From positions 34,269-98,268 of IMG/VR virus record IMGVR_UViG_3300025121_000030: a stretch of 64,000 nt of DNA; one strand, 5' to 3'. Below are positions 1-8,785 of this stretch, one piece after another. The translations under genes and the position numbers were made by a program. Origin of the DNA: a virus. Position 1 is the first letter of the stretch. Each line of letters begins with the position of its first letter. The notes under the pieces are model-generated. The model had not been told where the DNA came from. It saw only the letters and a list, made by a program, of their open reading frames with translations, and ran no database searches.

Positions 1-1
1 T

Positions 2-166
2 AGTTGGGACACGCAACAATTCATTCCTTTTAGTACGTCTTATACTCAAAGCGGAAGCAATCCTAGTAATTTAGGTGGTAGGGAGAAAAAACCTGATGAC
101 CAGCTAAATGACGGAGGAGCCACTACTAGGGACTACGACTCAAACGATGGAAAAGTTATAAGCTAA
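2..166 (+). CDS. Probable portal protein, C-terminal end (partial)
   Basis: The window opens inside a reading frame that runs from base 2 to a TAA at 164-166, giving about 54 residues. The tail is hydrophilic and rich in Gly, Asn and Asp, with runs such as NPSNLGGREKKPDDQ and ending SNDGKVIS. Such a flexible tail is common at the C-terminus of Firmicutes phage portal proteins, where GRP/E-K-D-D stretches precede the stop. Its position just upstream of the protease/scaffold, decoration and major capsid genes is where a portal gene is expected. The portal forms the dodecameric DNA gate at one capsid vertex. The call rests on context and tail character only, because the core of the protein lies outside the window. 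Confidence 0.5.
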   Translation, partial: SWDTQQFIPFSTSYTQSGSNPSNLGGREKKPDDQLNDGGATTRDYDSNDGKVIS

Positions 167-187
167 TTAAATTAAATATAAATATTA

Positions 188-216
188 TTGACAAAGTTAT
201 AAAATAATAGTATAAT
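188..216 (+). promoter_or_regulatory. Consensus sigma-A promoter
   Basis: TTGACA at 188-193 and TATAAT at 211-216 are separated by exactly 17 bases, a perfect match to the vegetative sigma-A consensus. Transcription would start near 222-224, so the RNA would begin with the GGGATAG of the structured leader directly downstream. It is placed to serve the endonuclease gene at 333 independently of the head operon. Confidence 0.85.
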
Positions 217-222
217 AATATT

Positions 223-281
223 GGGATAGATAAGGAAGTCATGAGCCTTATTGATAAGAGAATATCCGAGTTCTTTTCCCT
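223..281 (+). ncRNA. Three-helix RNA leader of an endonuclease gene (copy 1)
   Basis: The segment starts with GGGATAG (223-229). It continues with a hairpin ATAAGG/CCTTAT (230-235 with 246-251), a TGAT linker, and a second hairpin AAGAGAA/TTCTTTT (256-262 with 271-277) whose loop holds TATCC. It closes with a TCCC that can pair with the initial GGGA. GGATA of the 5' linker is complementary to TATCC in the second loop, so a pseudoknot is possible. Similar layouts precede five other endonuclease genes in this window (near 12941, 21937, 24079, 29491, 36722). It lies at the predicted 5' end of the RNA made by the promoter at 188. Function unknown; translational control of the nuclease is one possibility. 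Confidence 0.5.
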
Positions 282-332
282 TATTTAAAATTCTCGGAAA
301 ATAAAAATAATTGCTGTCGGAGGTAATAATTA

Positions 333-1991
333 ATGTTGCTAACAAAAGAAGTAGAAATTGGCTTAAGTGGAAGACATATTAAATGGTATAAAAATAAAGG
401 ATATATAATACCAAGGGAAAAAGATAATCAAGGAAGGTTGTCAGTTCCACAGAATACAAAAATATTAGTTAAAGTAGAGGATTTATTAGATAGTTATAAG
501 GTGCAAGTTGATATTGGATGTGATGAGTGTGGAGAATATTTAAAAACAATAGCATTGAATGATTATCGAAAATATATTAAAGACGATGAACAACATTATT
601 GTATAAATTGTTTTAATTCATTATATATTAATGGAATTAAAGCACAAGAAGTTAAGCAAATAATTAATAATAACTTAGGAGATACTTGGAAATTACTTAA
701 TGTTAAAATAATAAATACTCAAATTAATGTAGATTTAATTAATTCGGATGGATATATGTATAGTAAAATTAAAATTTCCAGCATAAAAAAAGGTTATATA
801 CCACAAGGGTTTTATAAATCTAATATATACATATATCAAAATATTAATAATTGGTGTAAAATAAATAATTATAATATTAGATTGAGTGATGAGTACATTG
901 GCTATGATGTAAAACTTAAATGGGAATGTTTAGACTGTAATCATATATTTGAAAGAAGTATGAATGCTATTACACGTGGGCAAGTGGGATGTTCTATTTG
1001 TGGAGATAATATTTCATACCCCAATAAGTTTGGACGTAATTTATTAAACCAATTAAATAATACATACAAATTAAAATATATAAAATTCGAATATTCACCG
1101 GATTGGATTAAACCTAAGAGATATGATAGTTATTTTGAATTTAATAATAAAAAATATATAATTGAAATGGATAGAGCATTGGGACATGGTAATAAAAAAA
1201 CATTAGATGGAACCACCCCTGAAGAATCTCAAGCTATAGATGATTATAAAGATAAAAAAGCAAAAGAACATAATATTAAGATGATTAGAATTGATTGTGT
1301 AAAATCAGATATGAAATATATTAGAGATAATATTTTAGTTAGTGGATTAGCACAGATATTTGATTTATCTAATATTGATTGGTTAAAATGTCATGAGTTT
1401 GCTTGTAACAATTTAGTAAAAGAAACATCTAAATTATGGAATGCTGGAATTAAAAATTCATCAGAAATTAGTGTTATTCTGAACTTAGGAAAGAGAACAG
1501 TTATAAGATATCTTAATGAATGTAGTAAATTGGGGTGGTGTGATTATGATGCCAATGAAATACAAAAAGCAAGTGGGGTAAGATTAGGAAAATCAGGGGC
1601 GAAACCAGTTGTTCAATTGTCGTTAAGTGGTGAATATGTTCAAGAATATAGTAGCATGGTTGAAGCTGAAAAACAAACAGGAATTATTATTATGAGTATT
1701 TCATCTTGTTGCAGAGGTAAATTAAAATCTGCTGGTGGATATCAATGGATGTTTCTTTCAGATTATAATAAAAGCGAAATAAAACAATATAAAAAATCTC
1801 CATATGTTAAAAAAGTTGTTCAACTATCACTAAATAAAGAATATATTTCGGAGTTTGATAGTATTATTGAAGCAGAAAGACAATTAAAAATAAATCATTC
1901 AAATATTTCTTCTTGTTGTCTTGGTAAATATAATCATGCAGGTGGTTTTAAATGGATGTACAAATCAGATTATGAAAAATTAGTTGGATAG
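333..1991 (+). CDS. Homing endonuclease, Vsr/EDxHD-like nuclease with two NUMOD1 repeats
   Basis: This 552-residue protein looks like a free-standing homing endonuclease. Residues 1-95 form a module shared with the proteins at 8989, 29595 and 36842: a GY-IP motif near residue 23, then KVEDLLD, then a zinc-binding pair C63-x2-C66 and C90-x2-C93. A second zinc ribbon lies near residues 195-225 (WECLDC ... CSICG). The nuclease core follows at about 245-330, with YDSYF, then YIIEMDRALGH, then a Lys-rich helix and MIRIDC, the layout of Vsr-like (EDxHD) enzymes. Two NUMOD1 DNA-binding repeats close the protein at about 430-480 and 495-548 (VVQLSL ... SSCC-GK ... GGYQWMF). It sits between the portal and protease genes with its own promoter and terminator. 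The core motif differs from the usual E-x-x-G-x-x-H, so activity is not certain. Confidence 0.75.
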   Translation: MLLTKEVEIGLSGRHIKWYKNKGYIIPREKDNQGRLSVPQNTKILVKVEDLLDSYKVQVDIGCDECGEYLKTIALNDYRKYIKDDEQHYCINCFNSLYINGIKAQEVKQIINNNLGDTWKLLNVKIINTQINVDLINSDGYMYSKIKISSIKKGYIPQGFYKSNIYIYQNINNWCKINNYNIRLSDEYIGYDVKLKWECLDCNHIFERSMNAITRGQVGCSICGDNISYPNKFGRNLLNQLNNTYKLKYIKFEYSPDWIKPKRYDSYFEFNNKKYIIEMDRALGHGNKKTLDGTTPEESQAIDDYKDKKAKEHNIKMIRIDCVKSDMKYIRDNILVSGLAQIFDLSNIDWLKCHEFACNNLVKETSKLWNAGIKNSSEISVILNLGKRTVIRYLNECSKLGWCDYDANEIQKASGVRLGKSGAKPVVQLSLSGEYVQEYSSMVEAEKQTGIIIMSISSCCRGKLKSAGGYQWMFLSDYNKSEIKQYKKSPYVKKVVQLSLNKEYISEFDSIIEAERQLKINHSNISSCCLGKYNHAGGFKWMYKSDYEKLVG

Positions 1992-2021
1992 AATAAAAAT
2001 ACAATAATATAAAAGTAAGTT

Positions 2022-2048
2022 AAAGACTATATGTTTATAGTCTTTTTT
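2022..2048 (+). terminator. Intrinsic terminator
   Basis: A 10-base stem AAAGACTATA with its complement TATAGTCTTT around a four-base loop is followed directly by a run of T. It ends the endonuclease transcript starting at 188. Confidence 0.75.
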
Positions 2049-2087
2049 ATTTGTAATAAATAACAACAAAAAGTGAGTTGATAATAT

Positions 2088-2282
2088 ATGTACATAAAAA
2101 ATGCAGAACAAATATTTTCTAAAGATGAACTTTATTATTGTTATGATATTAAAATTAAAAATTTCTTATGTAATGTAAAAAATATTCAATATATAAAAAA
2201 AAGTAAAGGAGAAGGTAAATTTTATTGGATATTTTTGATGAGTGATGAATTAGAAATTTATTTAAAGGAATGGAATAGTTAG
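2088..2282 (+). CDS. Small hypothetical protein, possibly DUF5659-like
   Basis: A 64-residue reading frame flanked on both sides by terminators, between an endonuclease gene and the protease gene. The ribosome binding site is weak (AAAAGTGAG upstream). The pattern IKNAEQIFSK ... FYWIFLMSDELEIYLKEWNS loosely resembles the small phage proteins of the DUF5659 type (a helix, two strands ending in an aromatic-F motif, then a Leu/Trp helix). The 52-residue gene at 8786 fits that family better. Both lie directly beside an endonuclease gene (at 333 and at 8989). Role unknown. Confidence 0.45.
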   Translation: MYIKNAEQIFSKDELYYCYDIKIKNFLCNVKNIQYIKKSKGEGKFYWIFLMSDELEIYLKEWNS

Positions 2283-2295
2283 AAAAAATAATTTT

Positions 2296-2329
2296 AAAGA
2301 AGTTAAAACTAAATTAACTTCTTTTTTTA
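2296..2329 (+). terminator. Intrinsic terminator
   Basis: The 11-base arms AAAGAAGTTAA and TTAACTTCTTT enclose a seven-base loop and are followed by a T-run. The stem insulates the endonuclease insertion from the protease gene. Confidence 0.75.
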
Positions 2330-2379
2330 TTGATAATTTTAATTTCGATTTAACCAATTTAAAGGAGGTGAGTTAATTT

Positions 2380-4341
2380 GTGAGTGAAATAGTAAAATTT
2401 AATTGTGATAAATTTACTATAATAAGAGATGATCCTAGATTTTTGGTTTGTAAATTTTTCTTTGGACTTATCGGTTCTAACTATAATGGTAGTGTAATCG
2501 AAAAGGAAGATTATGAAAATAATAAAAATTTTATAGGATACACGCCGATTTGTGGTAAATTTAAAAATGGAGATTTTAAAGAACATGAAATTGATGAATA
2601 TCCGTTAGGTAGTATATTAAGTTTAGAAGATTGTGAATATGGGTATGAAATATATGAAAATCTTGAGTATGCCACAGCATTAGGCGTGATCCAAAAAGAA
2701 TACCTCACAAAGGAATCCGAGAATATTCTCAAAAGTGGCACAAAAAAAATAAGTATAGAAATTGAAGTTCTTAAAAAAGAAAAACTATCTAGTGGTAAGT
2801 TTAGGTTTAAGGAGTGGATTTATCAGTGTATAACTATTCTAGGAGATAAACTAGAAATAGCAACTGGTATGAAAAACGCACATCTTGAAGTTTTAAATAA
2901 ACCAAGAGAAGCATATGCAAGTTTTTGTAAAAGTACAATAGAAACTTTTGCAAAACAAGACACAGACAATAAATTTCAGTTAGGTGATTCCGTAATACCA
3001 ACAGAATTACACATGCCAGAACACGAAGGTAAAACAGGAATAATTTCAGAAGTAAAAAATGGCTATTATTATGCAATTAAATTTATTGGCGATGAAGAAC
3101 AGCATGAGTGGTATGCAGAAGATGAATTAAAAATTTTTAAGAATGAAGAATTTTCAGTTGGAATTGAATTAGGTAAATCTAATTCAATTGAAATAAAAAA
3201 TGATAAAGATAATTCTGTTGTTGGTGATTGGGAAGATCCTGGAGCGAAGATGTTAAATAGTCTACTTAAAGCAAGCAATCATGCTTCGCTTATAAAAGAA
3301 GCATATTTAATTATTGATGAAAATGTAGATAATGATTTATCTGTTAATAATGTCCATTATCCACATCATATTATAAATGATGGTAATTTAGTGGTACATT
3401 ATAGGGGAATTCAATCTGCATTAAGCAGAGCAAGAGCACAAGGTATAACTGGTAGTCCTATATCACATTTAAAAAAACATTATAAACAATTGGGTCTTAA
3501 TATGGATAACTTTGAAAAATTTAATTTAACTAAAGAAGATTATAGTTATCTATTTGAAGATATAAATAATTTTAAAGAAAGTGAGGTAGATAAGGTGGTA
3601 TTTAATAAGGAAGAGTTTGCAAAAAATTTTAATGCAGTAGCAAATGAAATGTGGGGTAATATAGTCAATGCTAGTGAAATAAAAGCAGAAGATTTAAAGG
3701 CATTTGCAAAAGAAATTCTTACTGAAGAATTTAATAGTTTTGCTAAAATAAAAGTAGATGAAAAAAATGTGGAATTTATTCAAGAAAAAGAAACTTTACA
3801 ATCTACTTTTGAATCTGAAAAAGAAACTATTAAAGCAGAATTTATTACTAAATCAGAAGAATTTACTACACAATTAGCGGAATTCACCACTCAATTAGAA
3901 GAAAAACAAAATTCTATTGTTTCTTTAGGTCAAGAACTAGATGGTTTAAAAGAACAATATTCTGCCAAAGAAACAGAAATTGAAACTTTTAAATCTGAAG
4001 TTGAGACTTATAAAACAGAGAATGAGATTCTTAAAACTGATATTGTTAATTTTGCTAAAGAAAAGAAAGAAACTCAAGCAGAAATTATTCTTTCTAAATT
4101 CGCAAAGAAAATTAATGAAGATGAAAGAAAAGATTTATTTGGTAAACTTGAAAAATTTAATACTGTTGAAGAATTTGAGAAAGAAGTTAAAGCTTTTGTT
4201 TGTGATAAATATGAAGCTGAAACTAAAGGAAAGAAAGATTTTGCAAGTTATTCTCGTATGGGAATTGTTGTAACAAATGAAACTAAGCCTGAAGGTGAAC
4301 ATTGGACTGATTATGTAAAAGATTATCAAGAAAAAAATTAA
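2380..4341 (+). CDS. Prohead protease/scaffold fusion protein
   Basis: GTG start at 2380, ten bases after AAAGGAGGTG. The 653-residue product lies where the maturation protease and scaffold are expected, before decoration and major capsid genes. Residues 1-200 resemble phage head-maturation proteases (GYTPICGKFKNGDF; IGVIQKEYL-type strand; ISIEIEVLKKE). Residues about 205-265 form a small beta domain (LGDSVIPTELHMPEHEGK ... EWYAEDELK) that looks like a DUF1541/YdhK-type KOW-like fold. Residues about 295-390 form the ASNHxxLxKEAYLIIDE ... YPHHII domain found inside other phage proteases. Residues 430-600 are a long Glu/Lys coiled coil, as in a delta-domain scaffold. Cleavage of the scaffold part during capsid maturation would be expected. 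I could not assign the catalytic residues with confidence. Confidence 0.65.
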   Translation: MSEIVKFNCDKFTIIRDDPRFLVCKFFFGLIGSNYNGSVIEKEDYENNKNFIGYTPICGKFKNGDFKEHEIDEYPLGSILSLEDCEYGYEIYENLEYATALGVIQKEYLTKESENILKSGTKKISIEIEVLKKEKLSSGKFRFKEWIYQCITILGDKLEIATGMKNAHLEVLNKPREAYASFCKSTIETFAKQDTDNKFQLGDSVIPTELHMPEHEGKTGIISEVKNGYYYAIKFIGDEEQHEWYAEDELKIFKNEEFSVGIELGKSNSIEIKNDKDNSVVGDWEDPGAKMLNSLLKASNHASLIKEAYLIIDENVDNDLSVNNVHYPHHIINDGNLVVHYRGIQSALSRARAQGITGSPISHLKKHYKQLGLNMDNFEKFNLTKEDYSYLFEDINNFKESEVDKVVFNKEEFAKNFNAVANEMWGNIVNASEIKAEDLKAFAKEILTEEFNSFAKIKVDEKNVEFIQEKETLQSTFESEKETIKAEFITKSEEFTTQLAEFTTQLEEKQNSIVSLGQELDGLKEQYSAKETEIETFKSEVETYKTENEILKTDIVNFAKEKKETQAEIILSKFAKKINEDERKDLFGKLEKFNTVEEFEKEVKAFVCDKYEAETKGKKDFASYSRMGIVVTNETKPEGEHWTDYVKDYQEKN

Positions 4342-4367
4342 ATTAATATTTAAAGGAGGAATTTTTA

Positions 4368-4883
4368 GTGAGCAATATATGTGAATTTATGAATGAGGCA
4401 ATTTTTGATGCTGATGTATTAAGTGTACAACATGCTTCAACAGCACTCGATGATGGTTATGTAGGTGAATTAACTGGTTTAGTATCTGGAGAAAGAGATT
4501 TATATGCAATTGCTACTGCTACTGCTGTAACTACTAATGAAGTAGTAATGGTTGTTGGTGCAGAAGTCCATATTGATGCATTTGGGTTTAGAACTCCGGT
4601 ACATAATAAGGCAACTTTTACTTATATCGCAGGGATGCCAGTCCGTGCTTATAGAATGAGAGTTGGTATGAGATTTAAAATTAATACTTCTGCTATTAGT
4701 GGCACTCCTGTTGTTGGACAGTATGTAATTCCTGCTAATGGAACTTTTACACTTGCTTCTGCTGCTACTTTAGCTGGCGGAACAAGATTGGCATTTGTAG
4801 TTGAAGAAACTGGTTCTACTTGTAATATTTTTACTGGAAAGACTGCTATTCCAGCTACAATTATTCGCGTAATTAAAGACTAA
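4368..4883 (+). CDS. Probable capsid decoration or cement protein
   Basis: GTG start at 4368 after TAAAGGAGGA. The 171-residue protein is rich in Ala, Thr, Val and Gly with alternating hydrophobic strands (TATAVTTNEVVMVVGAEVHI; GTFTLASAATLAGGTRLAFV), suggesting an all-beta fold. It sits directly between the protease/scaffold gene and the major capsid gene, the standard site of head decoration proteins in siphoviruses. Its composition (more Ala/Val, fewer Lys/Asn) matches the adjacent capsid protein and differs from the endonucleases nearby. The function is inferred from position and fold only. Confidence 0.55.
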   Translation: MSNICEFMNEAIFDADVLSVQHASTALDDGYVGELTGLVSGERDLYAIATATAVTTNEVVMVVGAEVHIDAFGFRTPVHNKATFTYIAGMPVRAYRMRVGMRFKINTSAISGTPVVGQYVIPANGTFTLASAATLAGGTRLAFVVEETGSTCNIFTGKTAIPATIIRVIKD

Positions 4884-4918
4884 ATAAAAATATAAAAAGG
4901 AAAGGATGAAAAATAATA

Positions 4919-6028
4919 ATGAATATACTTACTAAGTTTTCTAAGAAACAAATTGCTACGGTTGATTTAGGTGTAGAATTATACAAACATTATCTTTATG
5001 AAAGAGAAAATAATTTAGGACAATATAGTAGATTTGCTACTTTTGCTAATACTACTGATAATAGTGGTCATGTAATTTCTTTTAAAGATAAAAATAATAT
5101 TTTTAGTAATATGCTTGCTGATGAGGCTTATGAGATTTCTGGTTTGGATAAAGAACGTTTTGGAATTAGAGATGCTTTTGCTTTTCAAACTTTTGAAAGA
5201 GCATATTTTTCTGTAGTAGAAGCAGTTATTAATAAAATTAACGCAAAAACAGAAATTGAATCAGCTTTAAATTTTGCAGAGGTAAAATCTATTGCGGATG
5301 GAGATAGTTTAACTTTCCACATTCCGTCAAACCATTTATTGTCTGTATCTACTGTTGCTAATGGTGTGAGAAGTGTACATTTCCAAAACCTCTGGGAAGA
5401 AGATATTACTTTAAATCCTAAAAGAAAGAAAATTGGCGTAAAGATTGATACATATCGTCTTGCAACAGGAATGTATGATTGGGGTTGGTTGTTGAATCAG
5501 GTAGTTAAATCTTTTAGAACTAAGTTGCAACAAGAAGTAATTAATATTATTTATGGTGCATATTCCACTCTTGCAACTAATTTTAAAGAAACTACTTATG
5601 CTCAAGATTCATATATTCGTTTAGCAGAAAGAGTTGCTGCTGCTAATGGTGGTATAACTGCAACTTCTGTAGGTACAAAAACTGCTCTAAATAAGATTTT
5701 ACCTACTAATGACTATATGAAAATGCCTATAGGCAGAGAATATGTAGACGTTGGTTATATTCAAGCTCCATTCGGAATTCCTACTTTGAAATTAGAGCAA
5801 TCCATTAACCCAAACAGTGCTTATGATTTTGCTTTAGATAATAATTATGTGATACTTATGTCTATTGCTACTGATAAATTGGTAAAAATTGGTACTGAGG
5901 GACGTTCTACTATAAGGGCATCAAAAGAATACGAAACTAGTGACGGCACGAATTCTTATACTATTACAGATAGTTGGGATCTCAAGATTATTTCGATGGC
6001 ATATTTTGGGATAGTAAAAGTGAGCTAG
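4919..6028 (+). CDS. Major capsid protein (HK97-like)
   Basis: A 369-residue protein following the decoration gene, at the usual place for the coat protein. It contains an N-terminal helix region (DLGVELYKHYLYE), a long central helix-rich segment (LNPKRKKIGVKIDTYRLATGMYDWGWLLNQVVKSF), and a C-terminal all-beta section (YVDVGYIQAPFGIPTLKLEQ; TITDSWDLKIISMAYFG). This suits the HK97 fold of phage coat proteins. No separate long delta domain is seen, which fits scaffolding by the upstream fusion protein. The ribosome binding site AAGGAAAGG lies before the ATG. Confidence comes from synteny and overall layout. Confidence 0.75.
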   Translation: MNILTKFSKKQIATVDLGVELYKHYLYERENNLGQYSRFATFANTTDNSGHVISFKDKNNIFSNMLADEAYEISGLDKERFGIRDAFAFQTFERAYFSVVEAVINKINAKTEIESALNFAEVKSIADGDSLTFHIPSNHLLSVSTVANGVRSVHFQNLWEEDITLNPKRKKIGVKIDTYRLATGMYDWGWLLNQVVKSFRTKLQQEVINIIYGAYSTLATNFKETTYAQDSYIRLAERVAAANGGITATSVGTKTALNKILPTNDYMKMPIGREYVDVGYIQAPFGIPTLKLEQSINPNSAYDFALDNNYVILMSIATDKLVKIGTEGRSTIRASKEYETSDGTNSYTITDSWDLKIISMAYFGIVKVS

Positions 6029-6097
6029 TAATTTATAATTTTATTTTAGAATAATAATATAATTCTTTATAGGTATTGAAAATTTAATAAATATAAT

Positions 6098-6127
6098 AAA
6101 AGAGATATATTTATATATCTCTTTTAT
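6098..6127 (+). terminator. Intrinsic terminator after the capsid gene
   Basis: A stem AAAAGAGATATA paired with TATATCTCTTTT around a short loop lies 70 bases after the capsid gene stop. The A-rich 5' arm and T-rich 3' arm make it potentially active in both directions. Confidence 0.7.
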
Positions 6128-6204
6128 TTATTATTTAAGAAAATAATATATATAATTAACTAATCATTAATAAATCAATATATCGGAGGCATTAAAAACA
6201 ATTT

Positions 6205-6954
6205 ATGGCAAAATCAAAAAGTGAAAATAAATTAGATTCTAATTTAGATAATATAATTAATGAAGAAACTAATCAAATTAATTCTAATTCAATTGATATT
6301 TCAGAAGAATTAAAGAAAGAATTAGAATTAACAAATCAAAAAAATAAAGATCTTGAAGATAAAATTAATAATATTACTATTATGATGGAAAAACTATTAG
6401 AATCACAAAATAAAATAAATGAAAATAAATCTGATATAGAAACAATAAAATCTGAAACAAATAAAGGATTTAAATCTTATGTGACGATAGATCCTACAAA
6501 GAGAGTATTGTTAATGCAAATGGAACATGCAGGAGGTAGTTTTTTTACTCATAACAATAAACTTATTAGATTTAATAACTATGGACATATAAATCCTGTG
6601 CGTTTTGAAGATGTTGAAAGTTTAGTATCTAGATATCGCGATCATTTTGAAAATCTTGAAATTAGAATATTAAACGATGATGATGTAATTGATACTTTAT
6701 ATCTTAGAGAAAATTATAAAAAATATGATATTTCAAAAGAAGAAATTGATAATATTATAGAATTAGATACAAATAAATTAATAGAAAAAATAAAGTCATT
6801 GTCAAAACCACTGCAAGAATCAGTGTTAGCATTAATCATTTCAAATGTAGCTAAAAACAATCCAAAATATTTAGATAAAAATAAATGGGAAGTTTTAAAT
6901 AATGTTTTTAATATTAATATTCAAGAATTTTCAAATAAATATGTGATTAATTAA
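6205..6954 (+). CDS. Hypothetical head-region protein with N-terminal coiled coil
   Basis: A 249-residue protein. Residues 1-90 are a low-complexity Asn/Glu/Lys segment with heptad-like spacing (EELKKELELTNQKNKDLEDK). From about 95 a compact domain follows (KGFKSYVTIDPTKRVLLMQM, then IRFNNYGHINPVRFEDVESL). A helical C-terminal part holds LSKPLQESVLALIISNVAKN. It sits between the major capsid gene and the connector. I do not recognise the family; a head-associated or neck accessory role is only suggested by position. Confidence 0.55.
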   Translation: MAKSKSENKLDSNLDNIINEETNQINSNSIDISEELKKELELTNQKNKDLEDKINNITIMMEKLLESQNKINENKSDIETIKSETNKGFKSYVTIDPTKRVLLMQMEHAGGSFFTHNNKLIRFNNYGHINPVRFEDVESLVSRYRDHFENLEIRILNDDDVIDTLYLRENYKKYDISKEEIDNIIELDTNKLIEKIKSLSKPLQESVLALIISNVAKNNPKYLDKNKWEVLNNVFNINIQEFSNKYVIN

Positions 6955-6970
6955 GAAAGGAGAAATATAT

Positions 6971-7450
6971 TTGGCTACCTCCTTTGAATTACCATTTGAA
7001 CAATTTCTGTTGATTATAGATGATCCTAAATTTATCAATAATTATACAGAAGATAATTTAGCAATTGAATTGTCTAAGTATATATATAGGTCAATAGGTA
7101 TATGTAGAAATTATTTAATTCCAAGAGTTGATATAAATAATTATACAAAAACAAGTTCTGATGGAATAACAATAGGTAATTTTACTGATGATTTAAATGA
7201 TCAAGAAATTACTTATATTGCAAGAGGAATGACTGTGCCATATCTTGAATTTCAGTTACAAAAGCAAAAACATTTAAATCAGTTAGTATATGGTAGGGAT
7301 TATCAAGTACATAGTCAAGCAAATCATATGAAAGAGGTTAGAGAAACTATAAAAAATGTTAGAGAAGAATTAATTCAAGATATGGTTATGAATTCATATC
7401 AACAAGATAGTGATGAATTAAAGGGTTCTAGTGGTGCAAATTCGTTGTGA
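6971..7450 (+). CDS. Probable head-tail connector (adaptor) protein
   Basis: TTG start at 6971 after AAAGGAGAAA. The 159-residue protein is helical, beginning FELPFEQFLLIIDDPKF and containing YLEFQLQKQKHLNQLVYGRDY, then a Gln/Lys helix. Position directly after the capsid genes and before the predicted closure protein fits the adaptor that binds the portal ring. It starts 14 bases after the stop of the previous gene, so the two are probably translated together. The assignment is by gene order and size. Confidence 0.5.
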   Translation: MATSFELPFEQFLLIIDDPKFINNYTEDNLAIELSKYIYRSIGICRNYLIPRVDINNYTKTSSDGITIGNFTDDLNDQEITYIARGMTVPYLEFQLQKQKHLNQLVYGRDYQVHSQANHMKEVRETIKNVREELIQDMVMNSYQQDSDELKGSSGANSL

Positions 7451-7540
7451 TAATGTTTATGATTTAATTAATTATAAACATGATTATTATGATTATTGTA
7501 GTTTTGACATTATATAATAGTTAAGAAGGAGTGGATAGTT

Positions 7541-8776
7541 TTGAGTTTTTCTGATATTGTAAATAGTTATAAGTCAAGATTATCTATTGATGGATTAACT
7601 ATTAGGGATGAATATATTAATTCTATTACAGATAGTTTTACTGATAGTTTTGATTACAATGTAAGTTATAAAGAAGTTTCTTATAAAAAAAGGAATGAAT
7701 TAAATTATACTACTGGTGTAAAGATACATGTATTTCAGGCTAAGAAAGATACTGAGAAAATTGCGCTTGATGATGTGAAACGAGTAGTTTTTAAGGATTT
7801 AGATTTTGTGTGTGAATCTGGTGATTTATTACAATTTGATAGTAATACGTGGTTAGTAACGTCAACAAATAATATAGATCATATAAAAAGTTGTGTAGTG
7901 CAACAATGTAATAATAATTTAAAGTTTGTTAAAAATCATATTTCATATACAATTCCATGTGTAATTTCAACAGTTGGAAACAGTATGGGGCTAGGTATTG
8001 ATGAAATGAAATATGTTTCCGATATTGATGATTTTATTATAGTAAGAGTTGTTAACAATGTGGATTCTCAATTAATTTCAATTAATGATATATTTAAACT
8101 TGGGAACAAATGGAATTGGAGAGTAGAAAATATATCTGATGTAATTGATAATGGTATATTAGTACTTAAACTCAAGTGGGTTGCTGAGAGTGCTGAAAGT
8201 GCTAACTATGTATTGACAATCACCAATGGAAATTCGCTACAAATTGGCAGAACGCAACCATTAACTATTAATGCAGAATTAAAAGATAATGATATAGTTG
8301 TGTCTAGTCCACAACTTACATATTCCAGTTCAAATACAAGTGTGGCTACAATCAACAGCACTACTGGAGTTGTAACAATTTTAACTGCTGATAGTGTTAT
8401 ATTTACTGTCGCTTTAACTTCTGATAATAGTATAAAGGATACTATAAATGTTGAAATAATAGAAAGTACACAAACAAATTATACTTATGAACTTGTGGCA
8501 AATATGCTTCCGAGCAATGAGGTTAAGTACAATCAGACTAAGGTATTTACAGCATCTCGTTACAAAAATGGAGTTTTAGAAACAAGAGTTAACTTTACAT
8601 TTGAGGTCATTCCAGATACGACACCAACAAATAAATATGAATTTCTAACACTCACAGGGAATACAACATCTTTGAAAGCACTTGGATATAGCTATTTCGT
8701 GGATTTAAAAGCTACTGATGTGGAATTTCCAACGAATAGTGTGCAGGTTAATGTTAAGTTGAGGTCAGTATTGTAA
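7541..8776 (+). CDS. Head closure protein with C-terminal Ig-like (Big2) domain
   Basis: TTG start at 7541, preceded by AAGGAGTGG. The first 220 residues of this 411-residue protein are mainly beta (LDDVKRVVFKDLDFVCESGDLL; WLVTSTNNIDHIKSCVVQQC), as in head closure (stopper) proteins. Residues about 225-310 show the bacterial Ig-like group 2 signature (LTYSSSNTSVATINSTTGVV). A further beta region follows to residue 411. Ig-like domains on virion proteins usually lie on the surface and bind carbohydrates or host surfaces. This one is displayed at the neck if the assignment is right. Confidence 0.6.
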   Translation: MSFSDIVNSYKSRLSIDGLTIRDEYINSITDSFTDSFDYNVSYKEVSYKKRNELNYTTGVKIHVFQAKKDTEKIALDDVKRVVFKDLDFVCESGDLLQFDSNTWLVTSTNNIDHIKSCVVQQCNNNLKFVKNHISYTIPCVISTVGNSMGLGIDEMKYVSDIDDFIIVRVVNNVDSQLISINDIFKLGNKWNWRVENISDVIDNGILVLKLKWVAESAESANYVLTITNGNSLQIGRTQPLTINAELKDNDIVVSSPQLTYSSSNTSVATINSTTGVVTILTADSVIFTVALTSDNSIKDTINVEIIESTQTNYTYELVANMLPSNEVKYNQTKVFTASRYKNGVLETRVNFTFEVIPDTTPTNKYEFLTLTGNTTSLKALGYSYFVDLKATDVEFPTNSVQVNVKLRSVL

Positions 8777-8785
8777 GGAGAATGT

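Noticed and set aside
2359-2741. Minus-strand reading frames throughout the window
   Set aside because: All overlap well-supported plus-strand genes in other frames, have no ribosome binding sites and show no recognisable domains; they result from A+T-rich codon use.
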